DNA of 38,045 nucleotides from Paratrimastix pyriformis (Eukaryota > Preaxostyla > Paratrimastigidae), in NCBI GenBank assembly GCA_027972325.1, contig JAPMOS010000264.1, positions 1 to 38,045 on the forward strand, read 5' to 3'. This document shows positions 19,787 to 30,239 of this stretch, piece by piece. Every line of letters starts with the position of its first letter. The stretch's first letter is position 1. The translations under genes were made by a program, and so were the position numbers. The notes beneath the pieces are model-generated. The model saw only the letters and a list, made by a program, of their open reading frames with translations, had not been told where the DNA came from and did no database searches.

Positions 19787-20173
19787 TTAGAAGAAGACAT
19801 CCGATTCCGATGTAGCCGAACGTGGTAATACTGTTTGCGACACGGGTGAGTTTTTTTGGACAGTGTCGAGGGTTTCTTTTGCTTTAACGACAACAGACTT
19901 AGCGGCTTTCATATTAGAACTGACTTGTCCGAGTAAGTTTCCACCGAGAATCATCATCAATTGGTACTTAGGTTGCATCATCTTAGACTTTAATAAGCCT
20001 TCCATATCACCATTCTTAATCATTTCATCGAGGCATTTTTGAATCTCCTCTTGAGAGCATTCCAATGAGTCACGATAACCATGAAGATATTTAGGCATTA
20101 TCTTTTCAGTTATATCCGCAGTCTTAAGCAGCATCTCAGTTACATGTTTGCTACTGTGAAAGGATTCATCCAT
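19787..20173 (-). pseudogene. Small viral protein, copy 2
   Basis: The minus-strand gene starts at 20173 with MDESFHSSKHVTEMLLKTAD and carries the same helical core as copy 1 (EGLLKSKMMQPKYQLMMILG; GQVSSNMKAAKSVVVKAKET). The start lies inside the end of the acidic-protein gene, a gene overlap seen in both copies. The C-terminus differs from the hydrophobic end of copy 1. The frame also extends upstream through the 6.9-kb insertion, but that extension is chance. Function unknown. Confidence 0.5.
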
Positions 20174-20203
20174 TTTAGCATCGACAACCGTAAAGAGGTC
20201 AAT

Positions 20204-20250
20204 GGTGGGATAGCCGAGTAATCTCTTCCCCAAACAAACCCAAACCAAGA
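20204..20250 (+). repeat. Left TIR of block A
   Basis: These 47 bases begin GGTGGGATAGCCGAGTAATC and are perfectly inverted at 21919-21965. Just inside lies a further segment (CAGTGCCGGCAGTCGACTCG near 20333-20352) that recurs inverted near the right end of block B (about 26970-26992), linking the two blocks. Confidence 0.8.
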
Positions 20251-21139
20251 AAGAGTGAACACTTGCACAGCAAGCACGCAAAACGGCACTGACATCCAAA
20301 AATTTTATCAAAACAATTTGACATGTCATGTCAGTGCCGGCAGTCGACTCGTCCTTTAAGCATAAGCCCATTCGGACGACGACACGCCAGCCACCGACGC
20401 AGAGTAAGGTGGGAAGGGAGTCAGTACCGCGCAACGCAGTAAAACAATCCAGCTGGGAGTCACAGCTCCCGAAGGTTTCAATGAAAACGAAGAAGAGAGA
20501 TTCATGATCAACCATGCGAACCCCAAACATCTCAAGCGGGTCGCGACCCGCCCCGGGGGGTGCACGTCTAGTCAGGGAAAGAGGAGGCTGGAGAAAACCC
20601 CGACGCACCGCTGTAACCGGTCAGCAAAAAACAGGTGGGAGAGGAGAAGCCACAAATAAAAGGAGGGGCGAAACCTGCAAAGGCCCCGAAGGTACCGAGT
20701 CTTCCTGTACCCGGCACCCTCCTTAGGGAGTCCTTCCCTCAACGGGTCGGACTCCCCGCATAAAACAAGAAGATCGGACAAAACAGCGAGAGGACTCGTT
20801 GTCCGACATGGCGCGGGCCAAAGGCACGCGTCGAGAAAAACGCAGAGCACGACGGAGCCGCGACAGGCACCTTGCCTCGCAGATCCCAGGAGGGTTCTCC
20901 GACCCCGTGCTCGCGGCTCCTTCGTCACCAGTCGCCGACCGACGCCGATGAAGAGGTGGAGGCACCCTTGCCGTGTGGGCGTCAAGTTCTGTAAAAGAAC
21001 AAGCCCCCACCAAAAGCCAAACCCCAAGGGAGAGAGAGCACAAAAGGTGACGTATCGATCGCCACTTCAGAGTGCTCAACCAATATCCCTCCCGCGAGAG
21101 GGGAGGTGTGTGGTGGAGTGATCGGGGGTGGTTCACGGG

Positions 21140-21400
21140 GACAACGACCACGATGAAATCACATGAGCTGTCGTCAAATCAAAACAGACGGCAGTGAAAG
21201 AAAAACCCCACCCCCCCATATGAACGAGGAGGAGGTATGGTGTCCACCACGACCACGATAAAGCCACATGGCTGTTGCCAACAAAACGGTGGTGAAAGAC
21301 AACACCCCGCACCACGATGAAGTCCCTCGAGCTGTTGTCCATTCATAGCAGACCAGGGGAAGACAACTCCCACACCGCTATGAAGGTGCATGCTGGGTGT
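21140..21400. repeat. Degenerate repeats in block A
   Basis: Diverged units with the shape ACCACGATGAA, then CAYATGAGCTGTTGTC and GTGGTGAAAGACAAC recur at about 21147, 21253, 21311 and 21375. Spacing is irregular (roughly 60-105 nt). No gene is visible in this stretch. Confidence 0.5.
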
Positions 21401-21918
21401 CCTACAAGAGCACAACGAGCAGGATGAACCCATAACCCATAAGCTGCAAGCAAAGTACCTGGGGTGAATAACCACACCTCACTCACCCCACCATGATTAC
21501 CTAATCACATCTGACGAGGGTGAATGAGGGGTGAATGAAGGGGGGACTCCGCGTAAGCCGGGAAGTATCACACACACGCACCCACACACGAATGAAGGGT
21601 GGTGACTTAAGGGCAAAACGGCCCCGATAAGGCCCCCCACACTGTTGTCAAAGGGAATCTAACAAGCTTGAAACCCAGCCACACATTGCCTCTCCCACGA
21701 GGCAGGCCAACTGACTTGTCAATCAGATCGTGTGGATGAAAAGGCAACAGTAACGCCAAGGCAGCACGTAGTAAGACAGCGCCGTGAAGACAAAATGCCC
21801 ACCATCATTCACTGTCTGTGGGTACACGTTGACGTGCAGCTGTCGAGAGTTCGCGGGGAAAGCAGAAACAAACAAACCCAGTGCCCCTCATCAGGCAGGG
21901 AGGTGGGTGGGAGACTTG

Positions 21919-22048
21919 TCTTGGTTTGGGTTTGTTTGGGGAAGAGATTACTCGGCTATCCCACCATTCTCCTTCACGAGTTCGGAGAACGAGGGACAGC
22001 CTTCGTGGGATAGCCCCAAACAAACCCAAACCAAGAAAGAGTGAACAC
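21919..22048. repeat. Back-to-back end junction between blocks A and B
   Basis: Positions 21919-21965 are the reverse complement of the insertion's left end. ATT follows at 21966-21968, then 21969-22048 are the reverse complement of its right end (27016-27095). The 3-bp ATT is the complement of the AAT that flanks the whole insertion. The structure is like a tail-to-head junction of two element copies sharing a target-site trinucleotide, seen in reverse. Confidence 0.8.
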
Positions 22049-22429
22049 CATACCAAAGGAATAGCTTTCCCCACCTCTTAACTCGACAACAAGCTCCTCT
22101 CGGCCGATGAGCCGACTCTACCCATGCCCATCCGGGTGTTGGGAGTGCGCGTGCCGGAGGGGCAGCACACCAGAAGGAGCATTAAACAGGTGAGACATAC
22201 CCACTCCACAGTGTCCCCCCGCATGTGCCGGGGTCGCCCCCGAAAGGTGCCGAGTGCTGCCGTTGCTTCCGGCAGAGAGGCACAGCCCGCCTGGAAAAGG
22301 CATCAGTCGATGCGAATGCAGGCATGAACAGCCTCACACCGCCCCCAGCAAAACCCCACGATGATGGTGCTGGTGTGGTGGTTCCGATCTGAAGGTGCTG
22401 GTGTGATGCCGCTGCTGGTGTGAGAGTGA

Positions 22430-23010
22430 ACGCCAGGAGGCATGTGGGGCACACAGGCCCGCCCCCAGAAGCATCACGCAGCTGTCCTGGTATGCCAGGA
22501 CGCATTCAAGGGCATGATGAGCACACAGGCCCGCCCTGAAAAAACACCACTCCAGTGGTGCTGTGTGATGGTGTCGGCGTGATGCTGCTGCTGGTGTGAG
22601 AATGTACACCAGGGGGCATGTGGGCACACTCAGGCCCGCCCTGAGACGCATCAAGCAGCTGTCCTGGTGTGCCAGGACGCATTCAAGGGCATGATGAGCA
22701 CACAGGCCCGCCCTGAAAATTCACCGCACTGGTGGTACTGATGATGCTGTTGGTGTGTGCGACCCCAGACGCATCAAACGGATGTCCTGGTGTACCAGGA
22801 CCCGATGCGCACACAGGTTTCGCCCCGAGAAAACGTCAAACTGATGGAGCGTGTGGTGGTGATGGTGGTGTGATAATGCTACTGGCGTGAGAGTGCATCC
22901 AGGGGGCATGCTGGGCGCACTCAGGCCCGCCCCAGACGATGGACTGCCAGGACAGATCCAAGGACATGATGAGCACACAAGCCCGCCCCAGAAAAGCACC
23001 AACTCTTGGT
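22430..23010. repeat. Degenerate tandem repeat array, about 180-bp unit
   Basis: The block GGGCATGTGGGCACAC, CAGGCCCGCCCTGA, CAGCTGTCCTGGT and GGGCATGATGAGCACACAGG occurs at about 22439 and 22615. More diverged units follow at about 22760 and 22905. The ORFs of 90-300 codons on either strand here arise from this array and are not genes. Confidence 0.7.
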
Positions 23011-24284
23011 GCTGCCGTGTAGCAGTGCACCATAGGCCAGCAAGGCCGCCCTCAAGGACACCCCCACCGGGTAACAGTGTGGGTGTGCCCGTGAACACGC
23101 ACTGGCTGATGAGTGCAAAGACACACTCGCGGCACCGCCCTTCATTGTGGCCGCGGAGGCATGAGTGGGTAAACATACCCCTGTGGATATATACACCCAT
23201 TGGCATAGGGCATTCGGTTATACAACGGATCGCCCTCATGAGAAAGCCAGCGGTGCAAGTCTGCCAAGGTCCCAGTATTGGGGTGACGGTCATAGGCAAG
23301 CACAGACCCACCCTCAGGTGTGGGTGTGACAGCGCACATGATATCAGACGAGCACCCACTGAGGAAAGAACACCTAGCAGTGCCGAAGTCCCAAAGTTGT
23401 TTCTGACCTGACCGCCAGCTTTGCTGGTGCCTCGATCCCAGTGTGTGAGACCCGTGGGTGCATAAGTATGAGCGCCTGTTCCTGACGCCGAAGAGCATGT
23501 CCTCTCCCGGGGTATGGTCTCGCAGTCTGTTGTTGTTTCTGACCCAGTGAGAGTGGTCTGTGTGAGCATCCGTGCCCGGTGTGGGCGCAGACAAGCACAT
23601 GTTCGCCAAACCAAATGCTCTTGGTAATGAGTGTCCGTGTGTGAGGTGTGAACTCTCTACTACGGGCAGCTCCCCAGTGGAGCAGAAATTCGATGGAATA
23701 ATGCCACCTCGCTGTGGGCACCGCGGTCAAGTGCACAGTAGCCCTCAGTCTCGTTTATGAATGGACAGAGTGACCCCAAGCAGGAGTGATCGTGATGGGT
23801 CCAAGACAGGGGTGCTCGCCCTCCCGGGACGGAGCCCCCATCATGTCCCTTGGAGCAGGGGATGGGATGAGACGGAGTGATGGGCCGGGGACAGGAAGGT
23901 GCACATGGGTGCTGCGACTGGTGTGTCACACAATGAGGAAGGAGAGAACATTCCGACGGACTTTCCCTCTGCTGCTGCCAAGGCAGTCGGCCCCCATGTC
24001 GCGCCTGAAAGTTGACGGGGTATTTCTCGGCCGGTACGGCTGTTTGTGGGGTGCCCGGGGAGACTGGATGGCCAATGTGAGCTCGACCCAAGGTGGTCAC
24101 CATGTGCAGGGTCGCGAGGTTGTAACGCTCCCTCCGTGCGCGATGGTCAAAGGAAGTGAACCCCTTCCGCATGAACGGTACAATGCGGGAAAGTGCATCC
24201 CCGGGACTTGACAACCTGGTAGTAATTGCCCCAACTGTTAGCTGATGTGAAGCTGAAGAATGCTGCCGGACCGTTGGGGGACTC

Positions 24285-24304
24285 GGGGGGGGGGGGGGGG
24301 GGAG
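24285..24304 (+). repeat. Poly-G run inside block B
   Basis: A near-uninterrupted run of about 20 G follows GACTC. It is a low-complexity spot of the kind that often varies in length or is misread. The surrounding 23.4-25.1 kb shows no recognisable gene. Confidence 0.7.
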
Positions 24305-25133
24305 GAGCCCCTTGTTCAAGAAACCCATGAGGGCATGCTTCCCCGTCCGGCGGAGGCATCATGCGTTCCCAATCAATGCTGAGGAACTGTGCTGAATCAG
24401 GGGACCTTCACTCATGGCCTCCAGGGCGAGTGAGTCTGTCCCCGATGGGGCGCCTGCCGGAAAACACCCGAGTGAGATCATTTCGTGCGAGGATGGTGGC
24501 GCAGACGAGTCCCGTGCCTCCGGGTCTCCCACGACGGGGGCTGTGTAGTAGTACTCCGGCTGTTGGGCGATGACCGGTGATACCAATTTTGAGCTCGCCC
24601 CAACTCGATGTGACGAGGGCGGGCGTCCCATGACGCTCATGCTTGCAATTGGCGCGCATGACGCACGAGCACATTGTCAATGAGAGAGTTCAAGCCGTGT
24701 GCCATGTCCAAAAAGGAAGATAACCGCATTCAGCGTAACCTGGTGGGTGCCTGGGGAAGCTCCCGCCCGCGACTTACCACCTGGTAATGAGCCTGAACTG
24801 TCAGCGGATGTGGAGCTGAAAAAATGTTGTCGGACCGTGGCCCAGGTGCTGACTTGCAGAGGCTCCTCTCCACAGTATCTGAGTGGTCTGTCACCAAGAC
24901 CACGCGAGCAAGCCACTCCCGCGCGCCTTGAGCAACCCATCACGCAGTTCAAACCCGGATGGGAACCCGGCGGGTTGTGCCAGAGCGATCGGAAGAGAAG
25001 CCTTCCGAGTCTGTGAGGGTGGTCAACGTGTTCTCCTCAGACTCGAGTGCGCGTTGTCCCGCGAAAGTGACCAATATATCCGGGCCAAGGGAATGCGCCA
25101 CCCGGAATATCATCCAGAGTTTCATTCTCCTTC

Positions 25134-25430
25134 AGAGGCGTAATGCCCGAGAGGCGCAATGACCGAGAGATGCAATGCAGAGCCAGGTGCAGTGCCAGAG
25201 AGGCGCAATGCCCGAGGTGCGGAACTTCCCCACCCCCTGGTCAGTCACACGCCGAAGGGTGGTGCGTGCTGCCCGCGGCGCGTCCTGTCCGCGGTGCGTC
25301 ATGCCCGCGGTGCGTCATGCCCGCGGTGCGTCATGACCGCGGTGCGTCATGCCCGCGGTGCGTCATGTCCGCGGTGCGTCATGCCCGCGGTGCGTCATGT
25401 CCGCGGTGCGCCATGCCCGATGGTCCCCTG
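25134..25430. repeat. 16-bp minisatellite array
   Basis: From about 25270 to 25420 a 16-nt unit, GCGGTGCGTCATGCCC with variation at the 14th base, repeats about ten times. A related diverged unit (GAGGCGCAATGCCCGA) repeats at 25134-25215. Because 16 is not a multiple of three, all frames stay open, which explains the Cys/Arg-rich ORFs on both strands. Confidence 0.85.
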
Positions 25431-27015
25431 GCAAATCCCTGTGGGTCCGGGGCGCGCGTTTCGGGCTGAACACAGTGACCGAAGGCAAAAACTGAGTGGT
25501 GAGTGGCGATGCCCCGCCTCTTGTGCAGACCACGTCCGAGTTCCACAGTGGTTCAAAAATGTACCCCTTGCGAGAATTTCCAGTTGAATGACCTGAAGGC
25601 GACCGACGGTACTTGTCGTCCGCTCATGGCCGATGAGTGCCCAAGGTGCGCCCGAACGGGTGCGGGAGAGAACTTCGAGCTGTCGGAGAATGAGCATTCC
25701 GAGATTATGAGTGAAGTGCGGACTGACCAAACTTCTTCAAGTGGCCCGGCCGTTTATTGAGGGCCCTCGAACCCGACTCGCAGGAGTTTTCTTTCAGTCA
25801 TCTTCAAGCCGAGAGCATTCCAGAATGAGCGAGACCCAAGACCCAGACTTTGCAAAATAGTCCGCCGAAAAAGAGGGGACCCGCATGGTTTCCAAGGAAA
25901 AAAGGGGGGAGTTGGGCGAAAGAAGCGGAACTAAAGAAGAATGAGCATTTCGAGCGTCCGAGAATGAGTGCAGTGCTTGGCAAACCCGCTTTGAAAGACC
26001 GCACTAAAATAACAGTGTCCAGCTCACACAAGACGAAGCGTTTGGTTGAAAGGGTGAAGGACTGCCAGAGAATGAGACTCAAAATGAGGTCCAAATGAGG
26101 GGCGAACGCAAATCCAAACAGACTTGCGCTACGCCAGAACGTGTCGTCTTTGTGTTAAACCAATCAAAGACCTCAAAGAGACGCCTCATCGGAGCCATCG
26201 CAATGAGTATTTCTCGCATGCAGCGCTGGAGTGAAGCGCCCGTGAAAACGAGCAGCCGTTCGAAGAAATCGAATACAAAACTGCAGCCACAGTACTGCAT
26301 TTCACCAGACGTGTCCTCGGGTGTGAAATCAGGACCCAAGTTCAAACCAGCACGTTCAAAGCTGCAAGCCGTCTGTATAAAAAACGGTAATGTTTGTTCT
26401 TTCTTCGTGCTGGTTTTGTTTGTTTTCGTTCATTTGAGAACAAGGAACAGAGTTTTTCACGTCTGTCTCTTCTGGAAGAGCAAATACCAGGGATCAACAC
26501 AGACCCGAGAGGGTTGGTGGGAGGCCAGGGCCTCCGATCATTCTCCAATCACCTCATAAGACCCAGCGGGTCACAAGTCCGTTTCAGCCGGCAAACGACG
26601 AAAAGCCCGAGGATAATAACTACGGGGGGGACCCCGAAGAAACCCCGAGTGCCAACCGATACATGAGCGGGAGGTCGCGATAATGCACCACCGAAGTGGC
26701 GCGGAAGCGAGTGCGCGTGAGCCAAAGGGCACCGCCCACCGTTCCCAAGAAGAGCGCAGATCTTTTCCAGAGCTCGTTGAAGCTTGAAAGCGACATTGTC
26801 AAAACAGATGAGGTCGATCATCCAACCCCCGCTCCCGAGGACAATAATGATGCAGTTTTCTTTGACTTCAGAGTTCCCAATAAGCTATGAAAAATGAGTC
26901 CGAGAGGACCGAGAAAATAGAGAACTCCGGGATAAAGGATTGCGTTGCGATTTGCTTAGTGCGCAAAAAGGACGAGTCGACTGCCGGCACTGACATGAGC
27001 GTGCTTGCTGTGCAA

Positions 27016-27095
27016 GTGTTCACTCTTTCTTGGTTTGGGTTTGTTTGGGGCTATCCCACGAAGGCTGTCCCTCGTTCTCCGAACTCGTGAAGGAG
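27016..27095 (+). repeat. Right TIR of block B
   Basis: These 80 bases, ending CGAACTCGTGAAGGAG, are a perfect inverted copy of 21969-22048. They are followed by AAT (27096-27098) and the resumed viral sequence. Confidence 0.8.
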
Positions 27096-27098
27096 AAT

Positions 27099-27656
27099 TT
27101 TGAATTGCATTCGTCATCAGACATTTCAGCGAAGAATGCCACATTATATTTTTCTTGGTCCATACCGAGTTGATTAGTCAGTACGAGCAGCTCATTGATA
27201 TCGTTTTCACGTTTGAGAGTCATTTTAGGTTTCTTTGGAGCCTTTGGTAAATGAATTGCACGAGGTGCTCTTGTACGAGCCTTAAGTGCCTGTTTAGCTT
27301 GTTCCTGTTGTTGCTCTAATTCTTTTAGAGCCTGTTGCATAAGTTCTTGCTTTTTCCACCTGTTCTTTTGTCTTAAACACAATTTTACCATCAGGTATTT
27401 CATTGTGTAGTTGGTCTTTACGAAGAAGGAAGTCCATGTCAATCAGTTCATCCGACGATTTTTCCTTAGACTCCTGTTGAGACTCTTCATTTGAGTCATC
27501 ATCAGACTCATCAGTATCAGTATTGGATTCATCTGAGGCATCATCATCATTAGAATCTTCACTATTTTCCTCATCTCCATAAGGTATAGATATTTCACTC
27601 GAGGAAGAGACAAAAGACTGCAAATCGTCATCAATTTCAGATCCACTGTCAGACAT
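27099..27656 (-). pseudogene. Acidic viral protein, copy 2, portion right of the insertion
   Basis: The minus strand from 27656 encodes MSDSGSEIDDDLQSFVSSSS and the Asp/Ser/Glu-rich N-terminal domain as in copy 1, then the Gln/Ala segment and the LVLTNQLGMDQEKYNVAFFA block. The gene is interrupted by the 6.9-kb insertion; a short remainder lies at about 20174-20203. The divergent promoter with TTAGTTAACTAA is kept at 27657-27720. Fossil copy. Confidence 0.65.
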
Positions 27657-27720
27657 ATTAGTTAACTAATATAGTTCACACACAAAATATTTTTTCTAAA
27701 CAGATTATAGTTACAATTCA
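27657..27720. promoter_or_regulatory. Divergent promoter region, copy 2
   Basis: It is nearly identical to 12913-12978, with the palindrome TTAGTTAACTAA, a TATTTTTTCTA stretch and TTATAGTTACAATTC. Conservation between copies supports function in the once-active virus, but recent duplication alone would also explain it. Confidence 0.45.
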
Positions 27721-27746
27721 AAATCGTCTGAATCAGTCAAGGCAAA

Positions 27747-27792
27747 GAATGGTGAAACCATTCATTCGAATGTCCATAAGGATATGGACATT
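27747..27792. repeat. Twin-hairpin insertion 1 (near the ATPase N-terminus, copy 2)
   Basis: Two perfect hairpins stand in a row: GAATGGT-GAA-ACCATTC (27747-27763) and AATGTCCATA-AGGA-TATGGACATT (27769... 27792; stem 69-78 and 83-92). Copy 1 lacks them: its sequence passes from CAGTTAAGGAA straight to GTATATAAG. The net difference is 51 nt, a multiple of three. Confidence 0.75.
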
Positions 27793-28787
27793 ACAGTATA
27801 TAAGTGTCCTGAGTGTGGAAAAGAATATAAGAGTGAGAAGTGGCTTAAGAAGCATAAATGTGCTCCTCCAAAAGAGAAGAAAGAGAAGAAGGAGAAGAAA
27901 TTGAAGAAGGTGGAAGTAGAAGAGCATAAAGTTGAAGAAGATGAGCAAATTGAGCAGAAGCAAGTTGTCTTTATTCCACCTGAAGTAAAAGAAGATGATG
28001 CAAGCATTGTCAAGGTAGGTAATGTCAAGATGCCTAAGTTCAGTTCATTAGAGATTGTGGACAGGTTCAAAAACAAGAAAGAGCCTTTTATTTCACTACA
28101 TTATGGCATGAAGGAGAGTGGCAAAACGACATCAGTTCTGTCCATTATAAACAGATACGAAGTGAGATTGACAAGATATATCTATTTACAGTTGCACAAG
28201 ACAATAAAGATAGATATCAGAAAGAGTTAGGGAACATTCCGGATGATCAATGTTTTGGAGGCTTTGACGATGATGAGACACCATTATTCATTGAGAAGCT
28301 CATCAAGTTCCAAGAGAAGACAAAAGGCAAGAAGTCAGTCTTATTGATATTCGACGATATCTTAGATGGCAACAACAAGTTACACCAAAGTAATATTTTA
28401 GGCAGTCTGTTTTGCAATCACAGAAGATACAACATCTCAGTCATTCTTACAACACAAATACCAACAGGTATATCACCAAGAACAAGGCAGAACACCAATT
28501 ACTGTTTTGTCCATTACACCAAGAATGACTCAGTGAAAGACATGATATACCATGAATATATGTCGTGTATGAAGAAGGCAGATTTCTTAGAACTATTCGA
28601 GAAAGTGACAGCAGACCACAACATTTTGGTGATCAAGCCTTTGTTACATGACAATTACCTACCTTTACAATGCCTTTTGGGATACCTCCAAAACTCAAGA
28701 AGATTACAGATCCAAGGTGAAAAAGGCGGAAGAGCATTGGGACCAGAAGGCAGTAAACACAAAATAGGCATAATTTTAATAATTTGA
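27784..28787 (+). pseudogene. Zinc-finger-bearing A32-like packaging ATPase, copy 2
   Basis: The frame from 27784 opens MDITVYKCPECGKEYKSEKW, the zinc-finger-like motif (C-x2-C, then H-K-C). A very lysine/glutamate-rich linker (KEKKEKKEKKLKKVEVEEHK) follows, then MPKFSSLEIVDRF and the Walker A GMKESGKTT. The later part, with Walker B LLMIFDDIL-type sequence and the ILTTQIPTG segment, lies at 28344-28787 and is nearly identical to copy 1. Homology to copy 1 also extends left of the ATG to 27721, where the twin hairpin sits. Role as for copy 1: genome packaging. Broken copy. Confidence 0.7.
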
Positions 28788-28825
28788 GTATTTTTTTATC
28801 TTAGTATGATATTGATTATCACACT

Positions 28826-30032
28826 ATGGCAACGGCAATTATTCTAAAGTCGCACACCACAGAACTCAGACCTCGAAAGGAATGCAATCAAAATCAATGA
28901 GTTTACAGATGACAAAACCACTAAGATACGCAAGCCTAAGATTGTAACGGACCCGGTAGTAATCAAACCTAACCGGCAAATATCATTTGGAAGTGTCGCA
29001 CAGTTTGACATTAATAAATACAGCGGGCTACTCTCAGGTAATGACATACACCTACACATCAGACTCGGAGCTACTACAGCATCAGCCGGCACGGTGACTT
29101 ACGTAGGTGGATACATGATGAAGCTCATCAAATCCCTTAAGTTTAAGCACCAAGGACGTGAAATATACAAGTTGGACAGTGCAGGTATATATCAATATTA
29201 CCAACGTGCCATACAGGAACGCAAATCACTGATGATGCAGAACGCACGTATTGGAGCAACCGGCACAGACATTGGTCCATCGCAACAACAGGAAGGACTG
29301 ATTTACATACCAAATCCATTCATTGACTTTAACCCTCTACGGCTCGACATCTTACAAGCAAATCCCTATTTTGAAGTAGAAATAGCCCCTATATCAGAAA
29401 TAGCATCATCTTCCACAGTTGGAGCTACATTAACCAACACTTTACTCGATGTTGAACTCGGAGCTAACTACATGACAATGCATGAAGATGAGAAGAAGGC
29501 AATTCTACGAAGCAGTATGGATGAAGCAGGAATGGTTACAGTACAGAATGAATTCGTTGATTCCACCAGATATCTCATAACGCAAGGTGCCACATCGATA
29601 ACATGTGACCTACCATTTGATGAAGTTGAGTATTTGTCGATGTATCTGTCTGATGACACGACAGGAGCACCATTCACCGGAACAGCCTATATCTCGGAAT
29701 ATCACCTTTCTGTCGACAATAAGAACTATCCAGATACAGCCATTAGTGCTAAATCGCAAGAATTTCAACAGATGATGTATTTCCGGAAGGCATTTGACAA
29801 GAACATCTACACTCTACGCTTTTCAGGACTACCAAGCAAAGATGACGATATTGAATCATATGGTAATGTGTATGGTACCATTGTGCTAAAAGAGTATTCT
29901 AACCCTAAATTAGTCGTGACTTTCACAGCAGGATTGCCTCACAACTGTACTTTGAATGTATTAGCTTACGGACGGGCATGGTATCGATATAACACAAAAC
30001 AAGGCACTTTGACTGTAGAACACAAAAACTAA
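28826..30032 (+). pseudogene. Major capsid protein (double-jelly-roll type), copy 2
   Basis: The ATG at 28826 lies 38 nt after the ATPase stop, preceded by TATTTTTTTATCTTAGTATG. From about 29094 a 312-codon frame is open to the stop at 30032. It contains QQEGLIYIPNPFIDFNPLRL, TGTAYISEYHLSVDNKNYPD, FRKAFDKNIYTLRFSGLPSK and CTLNVLAYGRAWYRYNTKQG. This copy shows the uninterrupted version of the region split by the 1.6-kb element in copy 1. The whole gene is about 400 codons. Double-jelly-roll identity is inferred from strand-like motifs and from the adjacent ATPase. Fossil, close to whole. Confidence 0.65.
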
Positions 30033-30082
30033 GTGATTCAACTCGTTAGAACCCGTTAGTTATGTAAGGAAACATGTAGGCA

Positions 30083-30129
30083 TTGGATGATACTCATCCA
30101 ATCGATTCAGTCATCATCGATGACTGAAT
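30083..30129. repeat. Twin-hairpin insertion 2 (capsid 3' flank, copy 2)
   Basis: The two hairpins are TTGGATGA-TAC-TCATCCAA (30083-30101) and ATTCAGTCATC-ATC-GATGACTGAAT (30105-30129), both perfect. Copy 1 has a single GCATT at this place. Here GCATT flanks the 45-nt insert on both sides (30080-30084 and 30130-30134), a 5-bp direct repeat. Copy 3 also lacks the insert. Confidence 0.8.
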
Positions 30130-30193
30130 GCATTCATAAAAAGTCATACCTTATGTTTTCCAGAGGTTGACATGAGATATCACGTTTTGAGAC

Positions 30194-30239
30194 GATGAGA
30201 CGTAGTCTCATCACCCGGGTGAAGGGCACATGTCCTTCA
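30194..30239. repeat. Twin-hairpin insertion 3 (capsid 3' flank, copy 2)
   Basis: The two hairpins are GATGAGAC-GTA-GTCTCATC (30194-30212) and TGAAGGGCA-CA-TGTCCTTCA (30220-30239 region, one G-T pair). Copy 1 lacks them. TTGA flanks the extra segment at 30187-30190 and 30245-30248. Copy 3 carries the same pair at 37092-37135, where the second stem is perfect. Confidence 0.8.

Larger units (their letters stand above)
20204..27095. mobile_element. 6.9-kb GC-rich insertion with mirror-image ends in viral copy 2
   Basis: The acidic-protein gene of copy 2 is cut at GTCAAT (ends 20203) and resumes at AATTTTGAATTGC (27096), giving a 3-bp AAT duplication relative to copy 1 (GTCAATTTTGAATTGC). The outer ends share an inverted-repeat core (GTGGGATAGCC, then CCCCAAACAAACCCAAACC). 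In the middle, at 21919-22048, both outer ends recur in reverse orientation, separated only by ATT. The insert therefore reads as two abutting blocks: A, 20204-21965, with 47-bp perfect TIRs, and B, 21969-27095, with 80-bp perfect TIRs. No transposase domain is visible, and the long ORFs inside coincide with tandem repeats. I infer a non-autonomous DNA transposon dimer or a tandem pair later rearranged by inversion. Confidence 0.75.

Noticed and set aside
22721-23614. 297-codon minus-strand ORF and other long ORFs in 22.0-25.7 kb
   Set aside because: They coincide with GC-rich degenerate tandem repeats, overlap open frames on the other strand, and show no domain or conserved motif.
25159-25587. 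Repeat array taken as a CRISPR-like or repeat protein
   Set aside because: The array is a 16-bp head-to-tail minisatellite with no spacers; the encoded Cys/Arg repeats exist in several frames because the period is not a multiple of three.
26095-26890. Candidate genes near the right end of block B (for example a 154-codon plus-strand ORF)
   Set aside because: Composition is mixed, frames overlap on both strands, and no motif or conserved neighbour supports them.
20204-27095. Autonomous DNA transposon with its own transposase
   Set aside because: No DDE/D-like or other transposase motif was visible in any frame; the interior is mostly repeats and low-complexity DNA.
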